Source: JBBDXS01 sp964418365
Lineage (GTDB): Bacteria; Chloroflexota; Dehalococcoidia; DSTF01; RBG-16-68-14
Reading direction: 5' to 3'
Assembly (NCBI GenBank): GCA_964418365.1
Contig: CAYQLM010000001.1
Location: 33,530-97,529, forward strand
DNA length: 64,000 nt
Within the stretch, counting starts at the first letter, position 1, and every line of letters starts with the position of its first letter. A model generated the notes under the pieces. That model ran no database searches. It had not been told where the DNA came from and saw only the letters and a program-made list of their open reading frames with translations. A program made the translations under genes and the position numbers. Shown piece after piece: positions 49,078 to 58,456 of the stretch.

Positions 49078-50925
49078 TCATGAGCAGTCGTGGTTGTACT
49101 GTCTTACGCTGTCCAGGATGTCATCGATGCGGATCTGGCCGTTCGGTGCCCCCAGGTTCCAACTGTTCGGGCCGATATAGGTGCGGTCGTAGTCGCTTGA
49201 GTAGCCCGCATCGCCTGTGTTCTTCCCGTAATGCGACGCAACGAGAAGGACATCATCGATGCGGTTCTGGCCGTCGTGCGACGGATTGAAGTAGTCCCAG
49301 GGGTTGAGGTAGTCGCGCCGGCCACCGCTCGTCTGGCTGCCGATGGCCGTCTGCTGCTCCTTCAGGTCGGGACAGCCGTCGCCGTCGCTGTCTCCGGCCG
49401 TGCAGGCCACGGCGTTGTCGTAAAAGACCTGCTGGCCGGTGGCGGTGTTGCCCGTCCACACCGCATGCGCGACCCGGCTGATGACCGCCACGCCGATGTA
49501 CTCGCCGATGCGCAAGGTGCCCGAAGGGGGGAACCTGTCCGGCGCTCCCAGGTCGGGATCGAACGCCACGTCGTTGATCCGCACCTCGGGGCCGAAGGTG
49601 ATGCCGCCGTTGCCGCTACTGCGCATGTACACGTCGAGGAGGAGATCGCCGCTCCCGTTCGTCGCGCCCGCCCGCGAGTCGTACCATTCAACGGTCAGGC
49701 ACTGCGAGACAGGGTCGATCGCCGCCGTTGGGAAGAGCTGGTGGCTATTGCCGGGGCCTTTGTCGACTTGGACGGGCGCGCTCCAGGTCGCCCCGCTGTC
49801 GAACGAGCGGGTGATGTAGATAGCGGCGTCGTCGTTCGCGCCGCCATGCGCCGTGTTCGTGGGGTCATCGGACGCCACGACGAACACGACGTTCGCCGCT
49901 GCCGGATCCGGCAGCAGCCAAGCCTGTCCCGACCCGTGTGTCCACGTCCGGTTCTTGTTCAACGTCCTCGGCAGGCTTTGGATGTTGTACGTGATGTCGC
50001 CGTTGCCTGGGGTGTACGCCAGCGTCTTCTGCGGGTAGGTCAGGCCGCCGTCCGTCGAGCGGGCAACAAATATTTGCGCCGTAGTGCCGTCGGATATGAA
50101 GCCCGGCACGGAGCGGTACGAGACATACACGTCGCCATTGGCCGCGACGGCGTTGTGGGTCGGCGTCACGAGGCCGTCGGCGCCGGTCGAGAGCGTAACC
50201 GCCGGTGTCCACGTCTGGCCCTGATCGCCGGACGATGTGGCATTCACTTGATTCGGGATGATGCAATTCGCCCCCGTGAACTGCGTCCAGACGATATACA
50301 GCCGGTCTTGGAAGGGGCTGCCCGCGAAGCGATCGGCCGCCGACCAGGCCTTGTCATGACAGTTGCCGCTGATCCCTGGCAGGTTCACGCCGGGTGATGC
50401 TGTGACGTTGACAGGATAGCCCGCGAGGATGGCTCCCGTCGCCGGATTCACCTGCGCAATGAAGATATCGATCTCGTTGTAGTTTGTGGCGATGCAGCCG
50501 AGGTACGTCCAGAAGAGCCGTCCGGCGCTGTCGAACGCTAGCGACGAGTCTCCGCATAGGACGTGCGTCCCGGGGACAGATTCCGGTGTGGCAGTGGACC
50601 AGTTGATACCGGCGTCTGTTGAGACACGCAAGCTATACAGGTCGGCCGCCGCGATGTTCATCGAGTTCAGCGGGTTCGCGGCGATGGCCGGCTCGTTCGT
50701 GCCACCAAAGGCAACATCCGCGCCCGCTGAACCTGCGGCCTGACCTGCACCTCGCGTGGGTAAGCTCGGGGCGCCCACCGCTGGCACGGCCGAGGGGCCG
50801 ACGGAGGCCGGGGGCTGCTGCGCCGAGACGTCGTCGAGAAGGAGGGTGAGACTCGCGAGGACGAGCGCCAGGGCAAGGAAGAGCACGACAGGAATCCGAG
50901 GTCTTGCGCGTCGAGAGGAAGGCAT
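49078..50925 (-). CDS. Secreted BNR/sialidase-like repeat protein with dockerin-like tail
   Basis: 615 residues from ATG 50925 (GGAGG six bases upstream). Signal peptide VVLFLALALVLASLTLLL, then a beta-propeller with Asp-box/BNR-type repeats: STDAGINWS, SSGDQGQTWTPA, RSTDGGLTYP and SFDSGATWSAPV. The C-terminus has calcium-type loops DSDGDGCPD and the tail GGRRDYLNPWDYFNPSHDGQ, DDVLLVASHYG, DDILDSVRQYNHDC, the same module as in the protein at 27088. Sialidase catalytic residues were not identified, so glycan binding or another propeller role is equally possible. Confidence 0.85.
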   Translation of the reverse strand: MPSSRRARPRIPVVLFLALALVLASLTLLLDDVSAQQPPASVGPSAVPAVGAPSLPTRGAGQAAGSAGADVAFGGTNEPAIAANPLNSMNIAAADLYSLRVSTDAGINWSTATPESVPGTHVLCGDSSLAFDSAGRLFWTYLGCIATNYNEIDIFIAQVNPATGAILAGYPVNVTASPGVNLPGISGNCHDKAWSAADRFAGSPFQDRLYIVWTQFTGANCIIPNQVNATSSGDQGQTWTPAVTLSTGADGLVTPTHNAVAANGDVYVSYRSVPGFISDGTTAQIFVARSTDGGLTYPQKTLAYTPGNGDITYNIQSLPRTLNKNRTWTHGSGQAWLLPDPAAANVVFVVASDDPTNTAHGGANDDAAIYITRSFDSGATWSAPVQVDKGPGNSHQLFPTAAIDPVSQCLTVEWYDSRAGATNGSGDLLLDVYMRSSGNGGITFGPEVRINDVAFDPDLGAPDRFPPSGTLRIGEYIGVAVISRVAHAVWTGNTATGQQVFYDNAVACTAGDSDGDGCPDLKEQQTAIGSQTSGGRRDYLNPWDYFNPSHDGQNRIDDVLLVASHYGKNTGDAGYSSDYDRTYIGPNSWNLGAPNGQIRIDDILDSVRQYNHDCS

Positions 50926-51006
50926 GTCGGGCCTCCAAGCTGTCGGAGGCGGGGGATGGCTCAGGCCATCAAGTCCGTCAATCATATTGCTTCGCCCAGG
51001 GGCGCG

Positions 51007-51450
51007 TCAAGTGAGCGCGAGACAGAGCGATACGGTTACGTGCTTGCCCGCGAGCACCGAGCGGCGGTTGTCAAACTCGAAGAGGTAGTCGCCCCCAGCC
51101 GGCGCGACGAACTGGAGCTGCTGGCTGTGCTGCGGAACGGGGCGGTCGAGGACGAGTCGATTCCCCGGGGACCACACGCGAAGGCCGATGTCGTCTCGCT
51201 CATTCCCGACGACGGAAACCGTGCCGGACACCTGCTGCCCCACCTTGACCGGGAAGAGCCAGCGCCCCAGCGTGCGGGCGCCCAACTCGAAGTCGACGCT
51301 GCCGCAGAGGGCGCCCGCCTCATTCGGTTGGAGCTGGGCGGCCTCCGCGATGACGGCGGTCTTCGTGTCCAGCTGGCGGTAGAAGAGGTATGAGACTGCG
51401 AGCGCCAAGCCAAGCAGCAAGACCAATGCGGTGACGGCGGCCCAACGCAT
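51007..51450 (-). CDS. Single-span membrane protein with GOLD-like beta domain
   Basis: 147 residues from ATG 51450 (GAGGGGG upstream). One N-terminal span (AAVTALVLLLGLALAVSYLFY), then a beta-rich outer domain: VDFELGARTLGRWLFPVKVGQQVSGTVSV, IGLRVWSPGNRLVLD, LQFVAPAGGDYLFEFDNRRS and KHVTVSLCLAL. The pattern resembles emp24/GOLD-like beta sandwiches seen in bacterial surface proteins. Function is unknown. It lies between the BNR protein (82 bp) and the kinase gene (141 bp) on the same strand. Confidence 0.75.
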   Translation of the reverse strand: MRWAAVTALVLLLGLALAVSYLFYRQLDTKTAVIAEAAQLQPNEAGALCGSVDFELGARTLGRWLFPVKVGQQVSGTVSVVGNERDDIGLRVWSPGNRLVLDRPVPQHSQQLQFVAPAGGDYLFEFDNRRSVLAGKHVTVSLCLALT

Positions 51451-51591
51451 GGCATGGCCCCCTCGATAGATCGCTCTATTCATGATCGGCTGCCGGATGT
51501 CTGTACTGGAGAGAACCCGCATCAGATGATTGCGGGGACGGCGGTGTCTCGGATGGCGGTCCTGGGCTGTCGCAGCGGCGAGCCGTCGGCG

Positions 51592-54500
51592 CTACCAGCG
51601 GACGGCGTACGCGATGTGCCGGCCGGCCAAGCCCTTCAGCTCCAGCTCACGGGCTGCGTCGAACCGGAACTCGTGCGCGCCGTCGACAAGATCTCGAAGG
51701 ACGGACGACACGAGGATCTCGCCGCCGTTGGCGGCGTCCGCGATGCGACCGGCGAGGTTGACCGTCAGGCCGTAGAAGTCGTCCGCCTCTTTGACCGCGG
51801 CGCCCGTGTGCAGGCCGATGCGGACCGGCGGCTGCTCGTCTCCACGAGCTACGCGGTCCGCTAGCGCGCGCTGGATCGCTATGGCGCACTCGAGCCCGCG
51901 GCGGACGTTGCGGAACACGACCATGAAGCCGTCGCCGATCGCTTTGACGATCGTCCCCTCATGCGCGGCGACGTGCTCGGTAACGATCGCGTTGTGCTGG
52001 CGCAGCAGCGCCATCCAGCGCTCGTCTCCCAAGCGTTCGTTCAGCGCTGTGGAGCCCTCGATGTCTGTGAAGAGGATGGTCACCGTGCCGTCCGGCGCCG
52101 TGTAGAGCGAGACATCGGGCCGTTCGGCCAGCACCGTCTTGGAGACGGCGGCGATCGAGTTGCCGGTGTCGCGACCGTCCGCGCCCTGCAGCTTGAGCTT
52201 CAGCGCGAGACAGCGCTCGACGATGACCTTCATTCCCATGGCTTCGGCAGCTTGCAGAGCTTGCGTGGCGAGCTCCTGAGCGCGCTCGCGATCGCCCGGC
52301 GCGCCGCGCGCGACCAGCGCAGCAGCGTACCCGGCGCGAGTGCGCGTCAGGGCGACCTTCGCTTTGAACTTGGTGTTTGCTTCGAGCGCTTGATCGAAGT
52401 GCCGGATGGCGTCATCCCAGTGCCCCATGGTTTGCGCGAGCATAGCCAGGGGGAGCCAGGCTGAGCCGAAGCTAGCCGCGAACGGCGCGATGCAAAGGCC
52501 GCCGCTCGGCAGCAGCAAGTCATAGAGCAGTTGTGCTCGCTCAGCATCCTTGAGGAAGAGGCACGCCATGGAAAGGAGATACATGCCGGTAGACCAGAAC
52601 ATGTCTCGAGGAAACGCGTCAAAACCTTCAGCAGCGAGGCGCTCGAACTCTGCCCTGGCTTCCGGCTCCAGGCCAAGCTCGGAGCAGGCAGCAACAAGGC
52701 CGCAGCGCCACGCTGGAATGGCAGCAAACTGCGTCGAGAACTGACGAATTGCTGGAAGGATCTCATCCAATCCGCCTATGTCGAAGCGCATCGCTCCCAT
52801 CTGGAGCGCGTATAGCTGTAAGGCGTTGGGATTCTCCTGGCTTTGCCCGTAGGACAGGGCATGTTCAGCTAAACGCCGGGCCTCCGCAAAGTTCCCCTCG
52901 TGCATGGCGAGGGTGGCGCGGATGACCTGCAGTACCCACATCTCGTAGCGCTGCTGCTGCTGCTCGACCGGTCCAGATATGGTCTGGATGTTCCTAACGA
53001 TCTGGTCCATGTCGCCGACCTCAATGAGGACCGCGGTATGCCAGATCGTCGCCTCGTGAAGCAGTTGAGCAGCTCCCAACGCTTCAGTGATGCGGCGCGC
53101 TTCCTCGACCATGGCCAGGCGTTCCGCCACGTTATCTGGGCTCCACAGCGCCCAATTTGCATGAATCAGCACAAAGGCAAGGACGCGGGGATTCCCGAGC
53201 TCACGAGCAGCCTGGATCGCGGTGTGGCACAGCTCGATCCGCCGTTCCTGACCATGCGAGTAGGTGAGCGCGCTCGCGAGCCGGGCGAGGATTTTGAGCC
53301 GGGTAGCGGAACGCTCGTCCCCCAGGAGGGCCAGGGCACTCTCCAGTAGGTCGATCACCTGATCGTCCTGTACGCCGACGCCGAACCCGGGCGTCTCGCC
53401 GCCATAGCCCAGCGCCGCGCGAGCGAGTTGTTCCCCTTCAGAATTCTCGCGAGCGGCCGTCCCAGCCTGATAGTAAAGGTCTCGCGACTTGCCGTAGTTG
53501 CCGGCGGCCCACTCCGCCTCGGCGAGAGCGAGGAGCCCTTCGCAGCGCTCTGTCTCGCCGGCGGAGTCGTCGAGTTCAAGCAACTGGAGCACGCGCTCGA
53601 AGTGGCCAGCCGCTTCTTCGTAGGCATACACGGCAGTCGCGCGCTCGCCCGCACGGCGGGCGTACTCGATCGCCTTTGTCACATCGCCGCCACCGAGCGC
53701 CGCCTCGCCGAAGTGGTGCGCCAGCTCCGCCAGATGGGCGTCCGCCTTGCTGCCGTAGAGCTGCTCCAACGCATCGCCGATCTGGCGATGCAGCCGGACG
53801 CGCCGGGCTGTTGTCAGCTCTTCGTAGAGCGTCTCGCGGATGAGCGCGTGCGAGAAGCGGTACGTCCCGGCGGGGCGCGGCAGCTCAGCAACGACGCGAG
53901 CGGCGACGGCCTCCTCGAGCGCATCAAGGAGTGGGTCCTCCTCCATTCCCGACACTCCTTGGAGGACGTCGATACTGAACTCGCGGCCGGCGACCGCCGC
54001 GATCGTGAGCAGACGGTTGCATTCGTCCGATAGCTGATCGAGCCGGCGTCCCACAACCTCGCGCACGCTCTGCGGTATGACGACCGTCCACGTCGTGCTG
54101 GGATCCTTGCGGCCGAGGCGGCCCTCGCTGGTGAGCAGGTTGACGATCTCCTTGACGAAGAAGGGGTTGCCTTCGGTTTCCTGATAGACGGTCGCGACCA
54201 AATCGGGTGGGGGCTCCTCGCCCGCGGTCATCTCGATGAAGCGCGCGACGTCGTGTTCCGAGAGGCCGTGCAGCACGATACGGTGGCTAAGCTGCTCGCG
54301 GGTGAGCTCGGCCAGCGTGTGGGACAGCGGGTGCTGCCGCCCCAGCTCGACATCGCGATACGTACCGAGCACGACAAGCCGGGTTTCGCGCAGCTCGCGC
54401 GCGAGGAACTGCAGCAGCAGCAGCGATGGCTTGTCGGCCCAGTGCAGGTCGTCGAGCAGGAGGACCAGCGGCTGGCCGCGCGACGCGTTCTTGAGGAACG

Positions 54501-55824
54501 TGGTGACGCTATCGAAGAGCCGGAAGCGCGCTTGCTCCGGCTCGAGCGCAGGCGGAGGTGGAAGCCCGGGGAGCCGTTCACGCACTTCGGAGACGATCTG
54601 GGCGATGTCGCCGGCGCCGGTGCCGAGCTCGGACAGGAGCGCTTCGGGGGAGCGTTCGTAGACGTAGCTGCGGATCGCCTGCACCCACGGCCAGTACGCA
54701 GGCGCGCCTTCGCCTTCGTAGCAACGGCCCCAGACGACCTGCGCGCTCCGCAGGCGAGCGTATGTAGCGAGCTCTTCGGCCAGCCGCGTCTTGCCGATAC
54801 CCGGCTCACCGGCGAGCAGGATCAGCCTGCCGCGATCGGTTAGTCCCTGATCGATCGCTGAACGCAACTCGGCCAGCTCGTCCTCTCGCCCGACGAAGAT
54901 CCCGCCGGCGAGCCGGTCGAGCGGGTTGGCGTCTTCGCGCGGGGCCGCCTCCGGCTGCACTTCGCTGATCGTCTCAAGCGCGGCCAGCACCTCCGCTGCA
55001 TCGCTGGGGCGCTCCTCCGGCGCCTTAGAGAGGAGCCGCAGGATAAGCCGCTCTAGCGCCTGGGGAATGCTTTGCTGGTGCCAGGAAGGCGCGACGGGCG
55101 ACGTGTTGATGTGCTGCGTGACGACGGCGATCGTGTCGTCGCCCAGAAAGGGCGGCCGTCCCGTGACCATCTCGTAGAGCACGCAGCCGAGTGAGTAGAG
55201 ATCTGCGCGCTGATCCGCGTCCGCGCCGAGCGCTTGCTCCGGCGCCATGTACGCCGCCGTGCCGAGCACCGTGCCGGCTTGCGTGACGCGCGACTGCCCG
55301 AGCGAGATCGCGAGACCGAAGTCACCCAGCTTGGCGCTGCCCTCCTCGGTGAGCCAGACATTCGCCGGCTTGATGTCACGGTGGAGGATCCCGCGATTGT
55401 GAGCGACCGCGAGCGCGCGACACAGGTCGCGGCCGACGCGCAGCGCGCGCTCGGCCGGCAGCGCGCCGCCCGCACCTCGCAGCGCCTGGTGCAGATCGCC
55501 ACCGCCCATGTACTCGCAGACCATGAAGGGACGGCCTTCGTGCTCGCCGATGTCGAAGATGGTGACAATGTGCGCCTGGGCGCCGAGACGAGCCATGGCC
55601 TGGGCTTCGCGCTGGACGCGGGCGATGCCTTGGGCGTCGAGCCCTTCGATCTTGAGGACGGCGATCGCCACGTCGCGGTCGAGCTGGGTGTCGTGGGCGA
55701 GGAAGACCGTCTTCTGCCCGCCCTCGCCGAGCAAACGCCGGACGACGTAGCGGCCGCCGCCGAAGCTGGGCACGGCCGCAGCGCCCGCCCGTGTGCTCGC
55801 GATCTCCTCTCGTTCCCTTTGCAT
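51592..55824 (-). CDS. Giant Ser/Thr kinase - AAA/STAND ATPase - TPR - adenylate cyclase protein
   Basis: 1410 residues. Kinase domain about 25-285: glycine loop LGEGGQKTVF, HRDIKPANVWL, DFGLA and APEQAL; the ATP-contacting strand reads VAIAVLK, with Lys three residues later than usual, a variant I recall in this kinase-ATPase-cyclase family. ATPase domain about 315-600: FVGREDELAELR, Walker A GEPGIGKT, Walker B LLLDDLHWAD. A long TPR-like helical region follows (about 680-1180). The C-terminal class III cyclase (about 1225-1400) has TILFTDIEGSTALNERLG, AIGDGFMVVF and TVNLAGRIADAA, so both metal Asp residues are present. It likely integrates several signals in the cytoplasm. It diverges from the FHA-ABC transporter, a possible phosphorylation partner. 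Confidence 0.93.
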   Translation of the reverse strand: MQREREEIASTRAGAAAVPSFGGGRYVVRRLLGEGGQKTVFLAHDTQLDRDVAIAVLKIEGLDAQGIARVQREAQAMARLGAQAHIVTIFDIGEHEGRPFMVCEYMGGGDLHQALRGAGGALPAERALRVGRDLCRALAVAHNRGILHRDIKPANVWLTEEGSAKLGDFGLAISLGQSRVTQAGTVLGTAAYMAPEQALGADADQRADLYSLGCVLYEMVTGRPPFLGDDTIAVVTQHINTSPVAPSWHQQSIPQALERLILRLLSKAPEERPSDAAEVLAALETISEVQPEAAPREDANPLDRLAGGIFVGREDELAELRSAIDQGLTDRGRLILLAGEPGIGKTRLAEELATYARLRSAQVVWGRCYEGEGAPAYWPWVQAIRSYVYERSPEALLSELGTGAGDIAQIVSEVRERLPGLPPPPALEPEQARFRLFDSVTTFLKNASRGQPLVLLLDDLHWADKPSLLLLQFLARELRETRLVVLGTYRDVELGRQHPLSHTLAELTREQLSHRIVLHGLSEHDVARFIEMTAGEEPPPDLVATVYQETEGNPFFVKEIVNLLTSEGRLGRKDPSTTWTVVIPQSVREVVGRRLDQLSDECNRLLTIAAVAGREFSIDVLQGVSGMEEDPLLDALEEAVAARVVAELPRPAGTYRFSHALIRETLYEELTTARRVRLHRQIGDALEQLYGSKADAHLAELAHHFGEAALGGGDVTKAIEYARRAGERATAVYAYEEAAGHFERVLQLLELDDSAGETERCEGLLALAEAEWAAGNYGKSRDLYYQAGTAARENSEGEQLARAALGYGGETPGFGVGVQDDQVIDLLESALALLGDERSATRLKILARLASALTYSHGQERRIELCHTAIQAARELGNPRVLAFVLIHANWALWSPDNVAERLAMVEEARRITEALGAAQLLHEATIWHTAVLIEVGDMDQIVRNIQTISGPVEQQQQRYEMWVLQVIRATLAMHEGNFAEARRLAEHALSYGQSQENPNALQLYALQMGAMRFDIGGLDEILPAIRQFSTQFAAIPAWRCGLVAACSELGLEPEARAEFERLAAEGFDAFPRDMFWSTGMYLLSMACLFLKDAERAQLLYDLLLPSGGLCIAPFAASFGSAWLPLAMLAQTMGHWDDAIRHFDQALEANTKFKAKVALTRTRAGYAAALVARGAPGDRERAQELATQALQAAEAMGMKVIVERCLALKLKLQGADGRDTGNSIAAVSKTVLAERPDVSLYTAPDGTVTILFTDIEGSTALNERLGDERWMALLRQHNAIVTEHVAAHEGTIVKAIGDGFMVVFRNVRRGLECAIAIQRALADRVARGDEQPPVRIGLHTGAAVKEADDFYGLTVNLAGRIADAANGGEILVSSVLRDLVDGAHEFRFDAARELELKGLAGRHIAYAVRW

Positions 55825-56022
55825 GAAAGGAAAGGTGCTCCCCCAGGTGCGTAGCCACCAGCCAGAAGCGGTTGGATCCCGTGACCGGTGCGATAGCGGC
55901 CCTCATACTAGCACACACGCCAGCCGAAGCGGCGCGGAACAAGCCCCGGGTCGTTGCCAGCGCGCGGGCCGCCGCAGTAGAATGCCGCCGACCGTCGCTC
56001 GCTTGCATCAGGGGGTCGCCGG

Positions 56023-58407
56023 ATGTCGGAGGAGTTACCCACGGTTCCCATTGCTTCCGTCAGGATCATGTCTCCTGCGGGAGAACGGGTTGTCGCGCTG
56101 ACAGGGGAGAGCGTGCGCATCGGCAGCAGCGCTGACAACGACGTGCGCATCGAGTCCGACAGAGTGTCCCGTGCGCATGCTCGTCTCGCAAGAGATGGAG
56201 CGACGTATCGCTTCCAGCAGCTGGGCAAGACGAACCCAACGCTGTTGCGCGGCGCGCCCATCGATAACTACCTGCTGCACGATGGCGACCGTTTGGAGAT
56301 AGCTCCTGGCACGCCCCAGGCCGTCACGCTGGTCTTCACCCTGCCGCTCTCGTTTGACGCCGCGGCCACGCGCGGCTTCACGCGGCCATTCCAGCCGGGC
56401 GAGGAGGCCGCGCCGCCGGGAGCTGAGCGACTCGTCCTTCCACCTTCCGGCAGCGTCGAGATCGGCCGGTCGCGGAGCTGCGACCTGGTCTTGCCGAGCC
56501 TCACGGTATCGAGACGCCACGCGACGTTGCGCGTGAGCGGCGGGCTCGTGCGCATCGAGGACGGCGGCAGCGAGAACGGCACGTTCGTGAACGGCGCGCA
56601 GGTGAAGAGCAGAACGCTGGCGGCGGGCGACATCATCCGCATCGGCCCGTACAAGCTCATTTGCCGCGACGGCGCGATCGAGCATCTCGACGATAGCCGC
56701 GCCGTCCGGTTGGATGCGCACGAAGTGCGGAAGGTCATCGGCAACAAGGTGATTCTGGAAAGCGTGACGTTCGCCGCCCAGCCCGGCGAAGTGCTCGCAA
56801 TCGCCGGCACCAGCGGGGCGGGCAAGTCCACGCTGCTCGATGCGCTCAACGGCATGCGTCCGCCCACATCAGGCCACGTCCTGGTGAACGGCGCCGATCT
56901 CTATCGGACGTTCGACGCGCTGCGGCCGCTGATCGGCTATGTTCCCCAAGAGAACATCCTTCCCGCGCGGCTTCCGCTCGAGCGCGCGCTCTACTACGTG
57001 GCCCGGTTACGACTGCCTGCCGACGTCAGTGAGGCCGACGCTAACGAGCGCGTCGAAGAGGTCATGCGCGCTCTCGGTCTATTGCACCGACGGAATGTTG
57101 CGATCGGTGGTGGGCTGAGCGGCGGGGAGCAGAAGCGCGCCAGCATCGCCGCCGAGCTTATTTCAAATCCCGGACTCTTCTTTCTCGACGAGCCGACATC
57201 GGGCCTCGACCCGGGACTGACCTGGCGAGTGACCGAGATCGTACGAGAGCTGGCCACGGCTGGCAGCACCGTTGTGGTGGTCTCGCACGACGTGGAGAGT
57301 CTCCTGGCGGCCGACAAGATCTTGTTTCTGGCAGGCCGGGGGCAGGTCGTCTTCATCGGGTCGCCGGAAGAGGCGATGCACTATTTCAACGTTGCGAATT
57401 TTGCCGAGATCTATCCTCGCATCGAGGATGAGGATCCGTCCGTCTTGGAAGGGCGCTTCCACGAGTCGGACCAGTATCGGCTGCGCGTCGCACCCAGCCT
57501 GGCGCAGGCGGCAGCAACAGAAGAAGGGGAAGCGGCGGAGCAAATCGCGTGGGACCCGGTGGCGCTGTTTAGCCTGGGCGCGCGGCAAAGCGCCTCTGCG
57601 TGGAGGCAGTTCCGCGTCACCGTGGCCCGCTACGCCGAATCGCTGCTCCGGGACCGGCGGAACCTGGTCCTACTGCTGGCGCAGGCGCCCGTGATCGCCC
57701 TTTTCTTGTCCGTGATCGCGAGCTCTGACAGCTTGAGCCCTCCGTCGGCCGACCTCGTGGCTAAGGCGGCGCTGGGGCATATCGCGGAAGCTGAACTCGC
57801 TCCGGTGTTGCCGATCATGATGGCGGCCACCGCGACATGGTTCGGAGCAATCAACGCGGCGCGCGAGATCGTGAAGGAGTTGCCGATCTTGCGGCGGGAG
57901 ACTCTTGCCGGGCTGCGCATCGTCCCCTACCTTGCATCGAAGCTGGCCGTGCTGATGGTCCTCTGCGCGATCCAGAGCGCGGTACTGCTCGGTGTAGTAG
58001 CCACCAGGGTGCATGTGCCGGCCTCCGGCGCCATCTTCCCCGCGTGGCTTGAGCTCTGGCTAACCCTGGAACTAGCGGCGTTCACCGCGCTGGGATGGGG
58101 ACTGCTCATCTCGGCTTCGGTGTCCAACGCCGACCAAGCGCAAAGTTGGGTGCCAATCGTGTTGATCCCGCAGATGATCTTCGTCGGAGTTCCAGGCACC
58201 GGCACGCTCGGGCTGTGGCTTTCCTATCTCACCGTCACCCACTGGGCGAGTCAGGCCATGAAGATAACGCTGAACATCAAATATGGTGCAGATGGTGCCG
58301 GCTTCGGCGCCGCCCAGCTCTTGGTTCAGTGGGGCGCACTGGCAGTCATGATGAGCGTCTTGCTCGTGCTGACGGCGTGGCGGCTCTCCCTCAAGCAGAA
58401 CAGATAG
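56023..58407 (+). CDS. ABC transporter with two N-terminal FHA domains (ABCG-like)
   Basis: 794 residues. FHA domain 1 (about 12-100; RIGSSADNDVRIESDRVSRAHARL), FHA domain 2 (about 130-225; IGRSRSCDLVLPSLTVSRRHATL, ENGTFVNG), both with the phosphothreonine-binding R..S..H pattern. The ABC ATPase (about 240-460) has GTSGAGKST, LSGGEQKRASIA, LFFLDEPTSGLDP and SHDVESLL; ABC-2 membrane spans fill about 520-790. Such fused proteins are bound by phosphoproteins or regulated by Ser/Thr kinases; the kinase gene is divergent 198 bp away. Substrate unknown. Confidence 0.94.
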   Translation: MSEELPTVPIASVRIMSPAGERVVALTGESVRIGSSADNDVRIESDRVSRAHARLARDGATYRFQQLGKTNPTLLRGAPIDNYLLHDGDRLEIAPGTPQAVTLVFTLPLSFDAAATRGFTRPFQPGEEAAPPGAERLVLPPSGSVEIGRSRSCDLVLPSLTVSRRHATLRVSGGLVRIEDGGSENGTFVNGAQVKSRTLAAGDIIRIGPYKLICRDGAIEHLDDSRAVRLDAHEVRKVIGNKVILESVTFAAQPGEVLAIAGTSGAGKSTLLDALNGMRPPTSGHVLVNGADLYRTFDALRPLIGYVPQENILPARLPLERALYYVARLRLPADVSEADANERVEEVMRALGLLHRRNVAIGGGLSGGEQKRASIAAELISNPGLFFLDEPTSGLDPGLTWRVTEIVRELATAGSTVVVVSHDVESLLAADKILFLAGRGQVVFIGSPEEAMHYFNVANFAEIYPRIEDEDPSVLEGRFHESDQYRLRVAPSLAQAAATEEGEAAEQIAWDPVALFSLGARQSASAWRQFRVTVARYAESLLRDRRNLVLLLAQAPVIALFLSVIASSDSLSPPSADLVAKAALGHIAEAELAPVLPIMMAATATWFGAINAAREIVKELPILRRETLAGLRIVPYLASKLAVLMVLCAIQSAVLLGVVATRVHVPASGAIFPAWLELWLTLELAAFTALGWGLLISASVSNADQAQSWVPIVLIPQMIFVGVPGTGTLGLWLSYLTVTHWASQAMKITLNIKYGADGAGFGAAQLLVQWGALAVMMSVLLVLTAWRLSLKQNR

Positions 58408-58456
58408 CTCGTGCCGCTCGCGCTGAGCGGCTGCCGAGTTGACGCAGAGGGGCGCT

